DNA from: Melanocharis versteri | Lineage: Eukaryota; Chordata; Aves; Passeriformes; Melanocharitidae | Direction: 5' to 3' | Length of the DNA stretch: 64,000 nt | Assembly: GCA_013397845.1 (NCBI GenBank) | Contig: VZTG01001029.1 | Coordinates: 646,788 to 710,787, forward strand | Position numbers and translations under genes: made by a program | In this document: positions 47,801 to 57,765 of the stretch, one piece after another | Position numbering within the stretch: position 1 is the stretch's first letter | Layout of the letters: each line of letters opens with the position of its first letter | Notes under the pieces: generated by a model | Databases searched by the model: none | Seen by the model: the letters and a program-made list of their open reading frames with translations, nothing else | What the model was told of the DNA's origin: nothing

Positions 47801-50307
47801 GTCAATGGTAACACAAGGCCAAATCAACCTACTGCACAACATTATTCATTAGAACAACTCTAAAGACAGAAAGGCTGAATTGTTCTAAACAAAAGGGCCG
47901 CTGATTACATCCTGAGGTCTGTTAGTGCTCATATCCGGTGAACAAGAGTGTAGAATCAGAAAGAGGATTAAATTTAGTATGCCAGAATTTAGACATAATT
48001 TGTGAATAAAATGTCAAGACAGACTGTCCTGTCACCTTCCCTAGAATTCTTTCATTTGGAGACCCTGCTTGGAGGCAGCATTATTTGGCACAATGCCCTG
48101 AAGGATGCATAAACAGAAAAAAAAGAACACACTTTTCAAGCATCTTGACCAAAAGCTAATCAAGATGCAGGAGATGTGTATGGTGCATTGATCCATGCTA
48201 CACAGCAAGGTCAAGTCCGACTGTGACAGCAGGGAGTTATTAGGGGAGTGTGCTAAATGCAAGCCAGCAATGAGCAATGCACCCCTACAGTGATTGTGCA
48301 GACTGTCAGTGATACAGACAAGCAAATGAGGAGAATCAGTGAGGGAGAGCAGATAAACAGATTTAAAATGAAGAAAAAAGAAAAAAAGAAGACAACCAAA
48401 AACCAAGCCTGACCAAAAGCCTCAGATGAAACATTTATTCATGTAGCCACAAGGAACATCAGCTTAAAAACATCATTTAGTGGAAACAAAACTCACTCAC
48501 CCATATTGTTAAAAGCTTATATTCTTGAAGCACATTCAATTTTAAAGACATAGAAGTATTTTCTTGCTGTTGTTTTTTCTTTTTTTTTTTACTATAATTA
48601 ACTGAACCATGAGAACATCCTGGTTATACAGTCTTTCCCTGGTTTTTAATCCACTTAGAGATTTCGAGATTTTCAGAGCAGTAATGTAAAATTTATGTTG
48701 ACTACAACAGGGGAAAACATCTATTCAATAAAAAAGGGTCACTAGCAATTTACATGTACCTCACTTTTGAGTCTGACTTGTTTGACAGAATCACTTGAAA
48801 CTTTAGCTTCTAGAAGCAAAACTAAGAATTCTAAACTGATACTGTTGAAATCAATGCTTCTTTGGTTCATGTAAAAGGTGAATCACAGAGAAGAAAAATT
48901 AGGTTTGTAGCTTTTGCAGACACAAAATATGAAGTCAATAAGAACCGTTTCAAGATTTATACACATTCCCCTTGTTACTAAATAGATCTGAATTTTCATG
49001 CCATCTGAATCACCCAATCTTGACTCATACACAACATTGCCAATATCTCTTTGCACTGCTCTGAAGTAGATGCATTCTCCACATGTTTAATTTCTGGGCT
49101 ATTCTGAGAGAAAGCATATCCTTTCCTGGACACTGGGTGGACTAAGGAGCAAGGTAGAAAGAGGAATTCATTCAGAATTTAAGAGGCTGAAAATCCTAGT
49201 GATATGTGTTAAACATCTCTGGTTTTGTGATTAAATATTCCAGTTCCATGCAACATTTGCAAACAAGACAGGCTCATAAAAATAGAGAAGCAAACGTCCT
49301 GATATTTGTCCACTAACAATAATTTAGTTTACATTCAAGTAGAGCTTTTTATTCTTTTTCATGTAAATACCTTCATGAGTTGCATGACCCTTGAAAATAA
49401 TAGATTTATGAAACCTTAGGCAGTTTATTTGGCAATTCATTTCCCCAAAATTTTGCTAGATCCATGGAAATGGAAAAAAAAACAACTTCAGCAAGAAAAC
49501 AATTTTAATTTGATGATGCTATGGTTTCAGTACACATTTGAACACGGAAGTGAGGTCTAAACTTTAAAACAAAGTGTATTTCAAAAAGAATGAGATGTAA
49601 CTCTACAGAAAGCAATAGTGACTCAGGTAAACAGAAAATTTAAAATTTAAATTATCCAAATTCTTCTTGTTCTTACCTGCATATCTTCCAGCTGGCTTTC
49701 CAAAGCTGCTTTTAACACTAACAATTCTTTTCCCTCCTTTTCAGCATGTTTCAAAGCTGCTTCTAACTGTTGCTTCTCTTCCTGCAATGATGCAATTTGA
49801 TACATTCAGAAGCTGTGGCCAGGCCTTTAATCTGACAAGTAAACTGAGCTATAAAGTCTGTTCACTCTGGCCTATCACCGATTTCCCCAGTCCCAAGGTG
49901 TGACTTGGTTTTACTCCAGTTTTCGGTTGGAAAATCTTTCCTATACATGTCAGCAAACTGCATCCTGCTTCTTGACAACCTGCTGGTTTTCCTTACCCTT
50001 TCCTATGGCATTGTCCATCCTTCTCTTGGTCAGTTTTTATTCTACAATGAATCCATTGCAAACAGGAAGACTACTTAAGGGGCTTGTTTTCTTAACTTAC
50101 CTCATATGTCTTTAATTTTTCCTTCACTGAATTTTCTTCCCCTTTCATATTATCGATTTGTTTGTGCAGCTCCTCAGTTTTCCTCTCTAGTTCAGTAACT
50201 GTTCTCTTCAATCGTTCATTTTCCTCAATCAGCTCTTTGACTCGATTTTCTATACTATTTCGCTCCTCATGTGCAGCATTTTTTTCACTTGCAAGGACAG
50301 CAGCACT
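32692..50307 (-). CDS. CGNL1: CGNL1 (paracingulin), 3' part: last eleven coding exons (spliced span)
   Basis: Eleven minus-strand exons with GT-AG borders join without frame conflict into about 501 residues ending at a TAA (32692-32694). Almost all of it is heptad-rich coiled coil, and the order of segments is that of the cingulin family: LSHLELELDEEK, then IEQMRTELLQER, DLECDKISLERQ, NKDLKSR, NRRLERKVKEL, LTDQKDQLSLRLK, MKRQVEEAEEEIDRLE, then an acidic tail with DSDDDDDDFSTDG. The tail with Lys-Lys-Ser-Pro-Ser-Lys-Val-Leu fits CGNL1 rather than CGN. Paracingulin is a cytoplasmic plaque protein of tight and adherens junctions; the family is known to dimerise through the rod and, for CGNL1, to recruit the Rho-family GEFs TIAM1 and GEF-H1 and bind PLEKHA7. 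Mammalian CGNL1 is about 1300 residues, so roughly 60 percent, including the head, lies beyond 64 kb. MYZAP follows on the same strand. Confidence 0.94.
32827..32832 (-). other. CGNL1: NAGNAG tandem splice acceptor of the last CGNL1 exon
   Basis: Read on the gene strand, 32833-32828 is TAGTAG. Both AG dinucleotides (32832-32831 and 32829-32828) follow a T-rich tract and both are in frame with the preceding exon, which ends in two bases AG. The products differ by one serine at the junction between rod and tail. Confidence 0.7.
33403..33566 (-). CDS. CGNL1: CGNL1 penultimate exon (end of the rod)
   Basis: 164 nt, phase 0 at the start and two bases carried over at the end. It opens LSLRLKAMKRQVEEAEEEID and continues through RLENAKKKLQRELEEQ to QLQGQLNAAKKELR, the most recognisable stretch of the cingulin rod, also echoing the related myosin-tail style. 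Acceptor ATATTGCAG, donor GTAGGATG. Confidence 0.95.
34421..34529 (-). CDS. CGNL1: CGNL1 coiled-coil exon
   Basis: 109 nt: one base completing the Arg codon begun in the previous exon, then 36 codons, DRANFQLSNRRLERKVKEL through VDDEHLSLTDQKDQ. The NRxLERKVKEL and DQKDQ blocks are diagnostic of the cingulin family. Acceptor TTCCTAG, donor GTAGAGG. Confidence 0.95.
35084..35208 (-). CDS. CGNL1: CGNL1 coiled-coil exon
   Basis: 125 nt, 41 codons plus two bases: NKDLKSRILHLEGSYRSSKD followed by GLVAQMEARITELEERLANEE. NKDLKSR follows ERQ of the preceding exon exactly as in the family. Acceptor AACTATAG, donor GTGAAACC. Confidence 0.94.
36354..36437 (-). CDS. CGNL1: CGNL1 coiled-coil exon (84 nt)
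   Basis: 28 codons, phase 0 at both ends: IEQMRTELLQERALKQDLEC then DKISLERQ. This is among the best conserved pieces of the cingulin rod. Its length is exactly four heptads. A (TA)n tract lies 57-93 bases upstream of the acceptor. Donor GTAATTATG. Confidence 0.95.
36494..36530. repeat. (TA)n microsatellite
   Basis: TATGTATATATATATATATAAATATAAATATATATA-type run in the CGNL1 intron, close upstream (gene sense) of the 84-nt exon. Confidence 0.9.
38111..38170. repeat. Four-copy 15-bp tandem repeat
   Basis: Four adjacent 15-mers of the form TATAGTAAAGTATTA; copies three and four are identical, copies one and two differ at one and three positions. It produces the Leu-Leu-Tyr-Asn-Thr repeat seen in a chance minus-strand open frame there. 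Confidence 0.9.
39162..39195. repeat. Compound (GT)n(AT)n(GT)n microsatellite
   Basis: A GTGTGTGTGTGTGTATGTATATATATATGTGTGT run in the CGNL1 intron. A second shorter (TG)n lies near 39707-39724. Confidence 0.9.
42106..42195 (-). CDS. CGNL1: CGNL1 coiled-coil exon (90 nt)
   Basis: 30 codons, phase 0 at both ends: DKLSHLELELDEEKNNSDLL then SERISRCREQ, leading directly into IEQ of the next exon. It corresponds to the LSHLExEL-EEK block of cingulin. Acceptor CCACTTAG, donor GTACTTG. Confidence 0.95.
42992..43153 (-). CDS. CGNL1: CGNL1 coiled-coil exon (162 nt)
   Basis: 54 codons, phase 0 at both ends: MRLMEENLRDHQRAQDEAIT then KTQLLEQTVKSLEYELEAKN and HLKDDRARQIKLME. The first codon is ATG, but this is an internal methionine after a TTTGCTTCAG acceptor, not a start. 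Donor GTAAAAGA. Confidence 0.95.
43154..45473 (-). other. CGNL1: CGNL1 intron (2.3 kb)
   Basis: AT-rich sequence between the 171-nt and 162-nt exons. A near-palindromic GTTTACACTGTGTAAAC lies near 44560-44577. Nothing gene-like is seen. Confidence 0.85.
45474..45644 (-). CDS. CGNL1: CGNL1 coiled-coil exon (171 nt)
   Basis: 57 codons, phase 0 at both ends: MSEMLEISRTSTLELQSQLD then EYKEKNRREFIDLQRQLKEK and NIEVEKSRLINIRMQDE. The leading ATG is internal, following a TTTGCCCAG acceptor. Donor GTAATGAC. Strongly charged heptad sequence. Confidence 0.94.
46277..46429 (-). CDS. CGNL1: CGNL1 coiled-coil exon (153 nt)
   Basis: 51 codons, phase 0 at both ends: ENIHCISQERQQLSQQLKDE then TQQKEQLKQIKNEMENERLQ and LNKTVEKLQEE. 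Gln/Glu/Leu/Lys-rich coiled coil. Acceptor TCTACCGCAG, donor GTATGAGT. Confidence 0.94.
46430..49676 (-). other. CGNL1: CGNL1 intron (3.2 kb)
   Basis: No repeat of note and no conserved exon. A weak exon-like piece near 48038-48097 is discussed among the rejected items. Confidence 0.85.
49677..49781 (-). CDS. CGNL1: CGNL1 coiled-coil exon (105 nt)
   Basis: 35 codons, phase 0 at both ends: EEKQQLEAALKHAEKEGKEL then LVLKAALESQLEDMQ. Exactly five heptads. Acceptor CATTGCAG, donor GTAAGAAC (strong). Confidence 0.94.
50101..50307 (-). CDS. CGNL1: CGNL1 coiled-coil exon (207 nt), most 5' certain exon in the window
   Basis: 69 codons, phase 0 at both ends: SAAVLASEKNAAHEERNSIE then NRVKELIEENERLKRTVTEL, ERKTEELHKQIDNMKGEENS and VKEKLKTYE. 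Acceptor TTTTCACTAG, donor GTAAGTTAAG (strong). The next upstream CGNL1 exon is not confidently found in the window, so its intron is at least 13.7 kb unless a small exon was missed. Confidence 0.94.
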
Positions 50308-53300
50308 CTAGTGAAAACAAATTATGTCATTAAAAAAAAAAAAAGAATTGATGCGGTTTTCCAACAGGAGTTCCATAAGGCATCACAGCAAATACAGCCA
50401 GGATATAACATTAAAATATCAACAGAGACTTTAATATTTAGCATTTTTTCTCCTTGGGCATATCAACAGATGAAGTAATATATGACACCTGAACAGTCTC
50501 ATGCTTGTCATCTCAAATTTTTACCTCAACATTTTCCTCTTTATTGCCCTAAAATATTTCATTACCAAATCCCATTGTTAGGCAATTCCAAGTAAACTAA
50601 AAAATTTAACTGATACGAAAAGCCATACGGACCTTTAAGGAAGAACGTATTTATGAAGAGTGTCCCCCACAGCAACACAAAATTGAGGCAGCCTCACCCC
50701 ACTGATGATTCCAAGCACTAACATACAACACACTACATCCACACAACTATTTGTGGGGCTGCAGAGTAAATTACAGATAATATTAAGAGATCTTGACACT
50801 AAAAAAATGGTGGGAGTTCAACTTGTATTCAAAAAGATACACTTTTTTTTCAGAAATTCAAATCAATATATAGTACAAAGACAAATTATAATGAACCACA
50901 CATCACAACTTGAAGCAGATTTTTGAATTTTTTTTGCAGGGCAGCTGGCTGCAGCATGTAACTTTTCAGAGCTAATCATTGCCTTACCACTTACCTTCTA
51001 AAACACCCTACTGTGGAAACCACGAGTGGAAGTATCTGTGTATACTGTTATACTATCTATACTCTTGTAACACAGACCAGGTATGTACTCATAAACATTT
51101 AATTCTGTAGAGTAAAGAGCTGGAAGGATTTAATCTTTGCTCTTCACTAACTTCTCATTCAGAATCCCCTCCAAAGAACATAAAAGAACCCAGGATATAA
51201 TGGGTGGTTCTTGCTCCTGGGCATTCAGGGGCTGATACAAAAAAATACTCTGTACAAAGATCTGGTTCTCAAGTGCAGCCCCACTGCCTTCTACACCAAG
51301 ACCTTAAACAACAGCAAGACTACCAGAACAGACATAGGAATCAACCTAGACCAGGATTCTCTCTCACGGCCATGGCTGATGCTTATAGGCAAAAAGAGGA
51401 AAAACAACTATTGGGCAAGCCTTTCATCATTATACACTCCCAGCTCTCACTGGTTTTCCTCCATGAATGTATCATCCGTTAATTTCTCTAAACCTTCTCA
51501 AATCCGTTTATACCTTTGGCCTCTACATTATCTGGTAACAGTAAGTAACTACATGTTAATTACTAAAGCACAACATTTTTGCGTGTGAAATTGTGTTTAT
51601 CTGGGTGAAAACAAAATAAATCCTATCAAACTACACAGAAACTATTTTGTGAAATATTTTACGAAAGCATGAAAATCACTTTTCATTTATGCTATTTTTG
51701 ATTGTTGCTCCTGATCTTCCCCTCTCCTTACCCAAAAGGAATAAGCAAAGTTTTATAAAAGGGTGTTTACAAAGAGTGCCCTCACTAGACTGTTTTCTAG
51801 CAAGCAACAGCTTTAAAATCATGCAAATTAGATAAAGTGGTAACTCAGAAAACACTCAGACTGTCTACAGGGTCAATGAACTTATTATACAAAAACTGGC
51901 AGCATAAGCAGGCTGACAAGTTCTGGTCTTTTGAAAATACTGAAAAAACTTGTTCTTCTAAGTACACGACTAGTTAAAAGCTCTGAAATAAATCTCTGTT
52001 GATGCTTTAAATTTTCACATACTGAAATTTCAATAGTATTTATATATTCCTTTAATTTTTGCTTTCTGCAATGCAGCAAAGTTTTACTAATTAGCAAGCA
52101 CTCCACCAGTGGCTCCTTTTAGTCTCATTTCTCCTTTCTGGAGCTGAGTGAAAGCAGCTGAGGCATGCTGGGGAGTTCGGGGAAAGGAATGTTGATTTGT
52201 CTGTTCTTTTTCATCCAACTGCCTCCACGGGGCTGCACAGTAAGACAGGACTGCAGTAGACCCACATCAGACCTGGAGATTCCACTACATCTACCATGGT
52301 TTGCTCTACTTTCCCAACACAGGAAGCAGTATTTACTTAAAAGTGGATGCACACACACACAAAAGCAAACAACCCAACAAACCCCTCAGAGATCTATATA
52401 CATAAATAAATACAGAAGTAATATCTATCTATAATTTAACCTAAGAGGTTCAAAATTAAGGTCAGATTACACTGATACCATCATATCTAGAGATGTGCTC
52501 CAGCCTGCTTTTTGTTGTATGTATCTTAGGATATAGACACTAACCTTAAACTAAACTATTATTTGCTCTCCTTTTTCACTACGTATTTCAGCAAGTTAGT
52601 AAGAAGTCAGGTGAATATATTTAAAACGTAGAGAAGCATAAATGGTAAGTTGCGAGTATTTTCTTTATTAACCTTATATAAAATCTTGGAAATAAATTGG
52701 GTATATAAATAAAACATGCCATAAGTTCCAGCTGATTGAGTGACCAGCACATAGCCAGCAGATCTTCAAGGGTCTCTGATGACCTTGGCATCATTACAAG
52801 GGTTACACCTGCCCAAACAAATTCTCTAACATGTTAAGTACAAAATTCCTTTCTTTCACACACACATACTTTTCCAAGATGGTAGAAAACTCTCTTGGTA
52901 TATATGGGGAGCTGCACTGTATTGTAGTTGGAGAATGAACATTTTTCTTACTTATATTCTGGGGAGAGTACAAGGAATTTTCTTCACAATGTGGTTTCAC
53001 TGTACACTACTGTTTCAATATCTTTTCAACCTTTTTCAGACAAGACCAAAAAGAAACACAGGAGTACCTATCTTATCAGTTTACCTTACATAACTGTACT
53101 ACACACATAAGGCATGGAAGATCACCCTGAGGACATTGTTCAGGAGGATACTACACAAAAGAATACAGAAGTATCTTCAATTTGGCCAAGCCATACAAAT
53201 ACAGTTTGGATGTTCTTTGTGTAAGAAAAAGCACACATAGCACCACTTCTCCAAAAGAGTCAAATTACACAGCTGGGTTTAGACAGAAAAAAGCTTATAT

Positions 53301-56295
53301 TCATTTTTCCCCAGAGTACTGAGAATTTCATTAAGAGCTCTTCACTGGCACAAATGAAGTTTCAGGATTATAAGAGCTTTTGGCAACTTATGTCATATCC
53401 TATAGCATATTACCACAGAAAGGTAAGGTATCAAAAGTCTCCAAAGCTCTTGCCTTCTTGAATTCTCCACTGGTAGTCTTCTGTGGCACCCCACATTACC
53501 TTCTACCTCCCCTCCAGGCCTGTACTTGGGAAGACAGGTGAACATGACAGCAAAAAGCCTAGAGATCACTGGAGAGCTTCCACAAAGAACACAAGCACTG
53601 AAATGCAGTTCTGACTGACCTTGTAGCAACACCATTAGGGGAGAACCTGGCGGAGAGAGATCCCTGTCCATATATTGAACACTTACATAAGGTTCAGGCC
53701 AGCAGCTATCAAACCATACATGGCCACTGCTGACGCACAAAAGGATTGTTGTGCCCTTTGCCTGTGGAACCCCTGCACACAGGCGGTGTGCTCCAGCAGT
53801 CCCACACAGCTAGCAGGCAGTATTTCTCATGTACAGACCACATGTACAATTTAAAACCATCATTAGAGATGGCTCACTATATTCTGCATAGAATTTCCCT
53901 AACAAAACACGGCAGTAGAAGATATGTAAACCACTGCATTGAAATGACAGTGAAATGACGATGTACATTGATAAAGTCTGAATGGCAATTGCTGCACTTT
54001 TTTTCACAGGCTAAAACTGAAAGTGGCAACAACAAGGACACTTTAAACTGCCCAACAGTATTTGCTAACAGCCAGGGGTAATTCTCTGGGGCTCTGCCTG
54101 CATGAGCAGGCATGTTTTCACTGAAAATTGAGGGACTGGCTCACACACTCAAAAAAAGGAGTTGAAAGCTGTTTGCAAAAGCATTCAATTAGTGGGTTAG
54201 TGATAAGGATGAAAGAAGGAAAACTGAACACTGAAGGGCTAGTAAGTACAAACGAGGAAAAAGCCAGACAGGGAGAGATTGTGCTGTGGATCCATTTCCC
54301 TCAGTCCACATGTGACTTGTTCCTAATGGTGCTGCACATAAACAGTGTGAGTTGACTAATGGTCCTCAAGGCTTAATGACACTACGTCAATTAATGACTC
54401 CTGTTGGTGCCCATTCATAAATCCTTTACATTTATTTATTTGGGGATGTTGGAAAAGTTTTGGCAATTATTTTAACTAATTTTATATAATTTAACCCACA
54501 GTAACAGAACTGGGTGAAGGTCACGAAGTAATGATTTAAGCTGAATATGAAAAATTAACAGACATTGTTAATATAAGAACTTCAGTTCAGAGAACTGTGG
54601 ATCAGTCTCTTCGGAAAGTTTAAAGAAGATTATGTACATAAACACACAGAGCTCAAAACAGACAAAACTGGTTAAACAAGATTCCCGAAACAAAACTTGG
54701 ACTGAAATACTGTATATTCAGACATATTTGCCATACAAAAGAGGAAAAAAACCCAAAACACCTCTGCACAAGTCCAAGCCCCTCAAAAAACAGGAGGAAA
54801 ACCAGGCAATTTTATCAAACATTGAAGTGGGCTCTTTGGATCTTAAAATTAACATTTGTGAATTCCAGTTTTGCAGTTTCTTCCCTATGACATAGAAAAT
54901 ATGCTTATTTCTTTTTAGTCCCACCTATTAGTTGTGGCAGCACATTTTAGTAAACCAACTTCTTACTATTTCCTGCACGGTATTACAGAATTATATTTAT
55001 GTAAGTAAATACCCCATAGCATTTTGCTTATTATGCTTATTTAGTTGCATTTGTTTTGTCTTTCCTTTAGATCTGCCTGTCCTTGCTCTGTCTTCCAGGG
55101 CATTCAGTGCCTTCTAGTCCCTGCATTCGGCCTGTTTTACATTCAGACACTCATCTCCTCAATCTCTGAGGGAACAATACCCTTCTCTTAATAACCACAT
55201 TATTTGAAGACTTCTTAACCACACTCATATCACCTTCTTATTTATTACCTTTGAATCCACTGAACATTTTATTATACTTCCTCAAATTTTATCATGTTTA
55301 AACTCCTGATTTAAGACTGTGTAAGCCTTATCAGCAAAATTAAGCTACAGAGATTAGGGAAAAGGAGCTGGAAATGGGTTGCGAATTTCTGGAAGAAGCT
55401 GAGAATAAAGAAAAAGAAGCTTGTCTAGAAGAAAGAAAACACAGCTATACAGAGAAGTTCCCACAATACTAAGCCCTCTGTGACTGACTGAAGATAAACT
55501 TCTGCATTCTGATATTGTCCTTGTGCCACAGTACACATGCAGTAACTTTACTTATTAACCCAGCAGTGGACTCAAACCAAATAAAACAAGTTATCAAATC
55601 CTAAAAGAAAGATACTCTGAAAAAAATCAGTTTCTGACCACAAAAATAGATCATATGTGACAGAAAATATTCAATGGTGTTTAATAACCACTGATTTTTT
55701 AATAGTTCTCATACATTTTAATACTAAAGCTTAAAGGATTAGTCAATTAGCTTGAGAAGTTAAGAGTTTACTGCAGAAATGAGTGAGGCAATAAAGTGAA
55801 AGGACAGTTTCACAGCTGAGGTACCCAAAACCAGCCCTAGAGAATCTGGAGTCTGTTCTTGTCTCTGCCAAAGACCTACCGAGGCAAGTCACTCAGCCAA
55901 ATCTTTCCAGAGGATCAGTAACTACATGCTCCTTAGCTTCTTTGGTGTTTGAGACACTGGGGTTTGGTTTCCATAGACTTGAGTGCACAGCTGCAATTAA
56001 AGTCAGCAAAAATGGTACCCTGAATATATCAAGGATTTTATAGTGGGTAACAATGTTAACCTAGGCACTTCCGTTTGGACACGCACAAATGAAGGATCCT
56101 CTCAACACTGATCTCTCTACCTCTGACTTTCCTATATGTAATACAGGGAATAATGTTACTTAGAAGATGGCAGCTATGTTGAGAAAAGGAATTACAAGTT
56201 TGTGAAAAAGTATCTGTAATTCTTTCTCCAGAAGAAGTTTTTAATAGTTTGTACAAGCTGCATTTAACTCATAACAGATGAGAAGAGATCGAATG

Positions 56296-56340
56296 TACAC
56301 ACACACACATACATATACACACATATATATATGTGTGTAT
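56296..56340. repeat. Compound AC/AT/GT microsatellite with inverted symmetry
   Basis: TACACACACACACATACATATACACACATATATATATGTGTGTAT-type run; its right half, ACACACATATATATATGTGTGT, is self-complementary and could extrude a hairpin. Confidence 0.9.
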
Positions 56341-57257
56341 TGTTTGGTTTGGTATGTACATCTGATCTATAAAGCTTTACCTAGCATAGGTCTGCTTATC
56401 TGAGCCCACACAGCCACAGCTGCTGGAATTTACATGCATGTGGCATTTGGTTTTCAGCTCTAGGCCTGTGGAACATAAGGGAACATCAGCAGCGAAATAC
56501 ATTTCCCTCATCTTCCATCTTGCTCCTTTCAGGTGTTCGGCCAAACAAGAAATTAATCTAATTAAGCTTGGCTTTGTGTCCTCGTATATAGTTATAAATG
56601 TGCCCAGAAGTATTTTAAAACATACTAAATTTAGTCAAGACCTAGTTAAAATAAAACAACAAATATTGTTCCAACACCTTTGTAGCAGAAATCTCAGTAA
56701 AGCAAATATATTTATATAGCATTCTACTCTGAACTTTGTTGAAAGCAGTGAACAGATAGTATAAAAGGAATCAAAGTCTTTCCCACCACTCATTATTGTG
56801 TAAACCCAAAGAAACTGGACAGAACACACAAACAAGGTCCTTGAGAGGCAAATCAAATGTTCCGTTTCAATCTGACTACAGAAAAAAATACTTTTGGATA
56901 GGAATGCAGAAAATATTCTGTGGCTCCACACCTTTTTTTTTACCACACCCTCAGCACTGGCAAGCACATGAGAGAGGTTGTGTAACTGATCATTAAAAAA
57001 ATAGTTTTGGCTGACTTCAGTGTTCTAGCTGGTGAAACTCCCCTTTGGCAGTGACTACACACTATGGGATCCTTAGAGTACTTTTACAAAATAAAGGAAG
57101 ACCTAAAGTGTGTGGAAGTTAAGTATCTCATTCACTGCATATTAGAATCATTAAATTTTGGCTAAATCCAGTATTTATCAGATACAAGTCAGCAAATTTT
57201 TCTAAAAACCCTTACATTTCTTTTCAGAATCCAGTTCAACCGAGTATCAGGAATTGC

Positions 57258-57765
57258 ATTTCCAGTTCTGGGCTCCCCAGTCCAGGAAGGATATTGAGGG
57301 GCCGGAGCAGGTCCAGAGAAGGGCAGCAGAGCTGGGGAAGTGTCTGGAGCGCCTGTCCTGTGAGGAGCAGCTGAGGGAGCTGGGGGGCTCAGCCTGGAGA
57401 AGAGGAGGCTCAGGGGTGACCTCATCCCCCTCTACAACTCCCTGACTCTGACAGGAGGCTGTAGCCGGGTGGGGGTCGGTCTCTTCTCCCAGGGAACAGT
57501 GACAGGACGAGAGGACGTGGCCTCAAGCTGCGCCAAGGGAAGTTTCGGTTTGACATTAGGAAGAATTTCTTCACAGAAAAGGTGATTAGACACTGGAATA
57601 GTCTGCCCAGGGAGGTGGTGGAGTCACCATTCCTAAAGGGATTTAAGAAAAGACTGGATGTGGCACTTGGTGCCATGGTCTAGCTGACATCACGGTGCTC
57701 AGTCATAGGTTGGACTCAATCATCTCAGAGGTCTTTTCCAACCTAATTGATTCTGTTATTCTGCG
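57258..57765 (+). mobile_element. CR1-type LINE, 5'-truncated copy (3' end of ORF2 and 3'UTR)
   Basis: About 0.5 kb matching the 3' end of avian CR1 non-LTR retrotransposons: the TTCCAGTTCTGGGCTCCCCAG start block, GAGGAGCAGCTGAGGGAGCTGG, and the end of ORF2 encoding RKNFFTEKVIRHWN then LPREVVESP and KKRLDVALGAMV with a TAG at 57681-57683. The tail GGTTGGACTCAATCATCTCA and TTTTCCAACCTAATTGATTC with an imperfect ATTCTG repeat is typical of CR1, which lacks poly(A). The copy is 5'-truncated and frameshifted within the remaining ORF2 part (the frame open at 57254-57445 stops before the final block), so it is inactive. It sits antisense inside the CGNL1 intron. Confidence 0.95.

Noticed and set aside
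48038..48097. Possible alternative last exon of CGNL1 (GIVPNNAASKQGLQMKEF then stop) after a strong pyrimidine tract
   Set aside because: It is in phase with the upstream exon and has a good acceptor, but I see no poly(A) signal close downstream on the minus strand and no similarity to any family. Not strong enough to annotate.
51204..51588. Two overlapping plus-strand open frames of 92 and 125 codons
   Set aside because: Overlapping frames in intron sequence with no start context, no conserved motif and no repeat-family signature that I can name.
53393..53740. Minus-strand 115-codon open frame in the CGNL1 intron
   Set aside because: No coiled-coil character, no family match and no good splice sites in phase with CGNL1.
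55350..55470. Plus-strand Glu/Lys-rich stretch (KELEMGCEFLEEAENKEKEA)
   Set aside because: It looks coiled-coil-like but lies on the strand opposite CGNL1, is short, and is explained by a purine-rich run; no supporting acceptor or donor pair.
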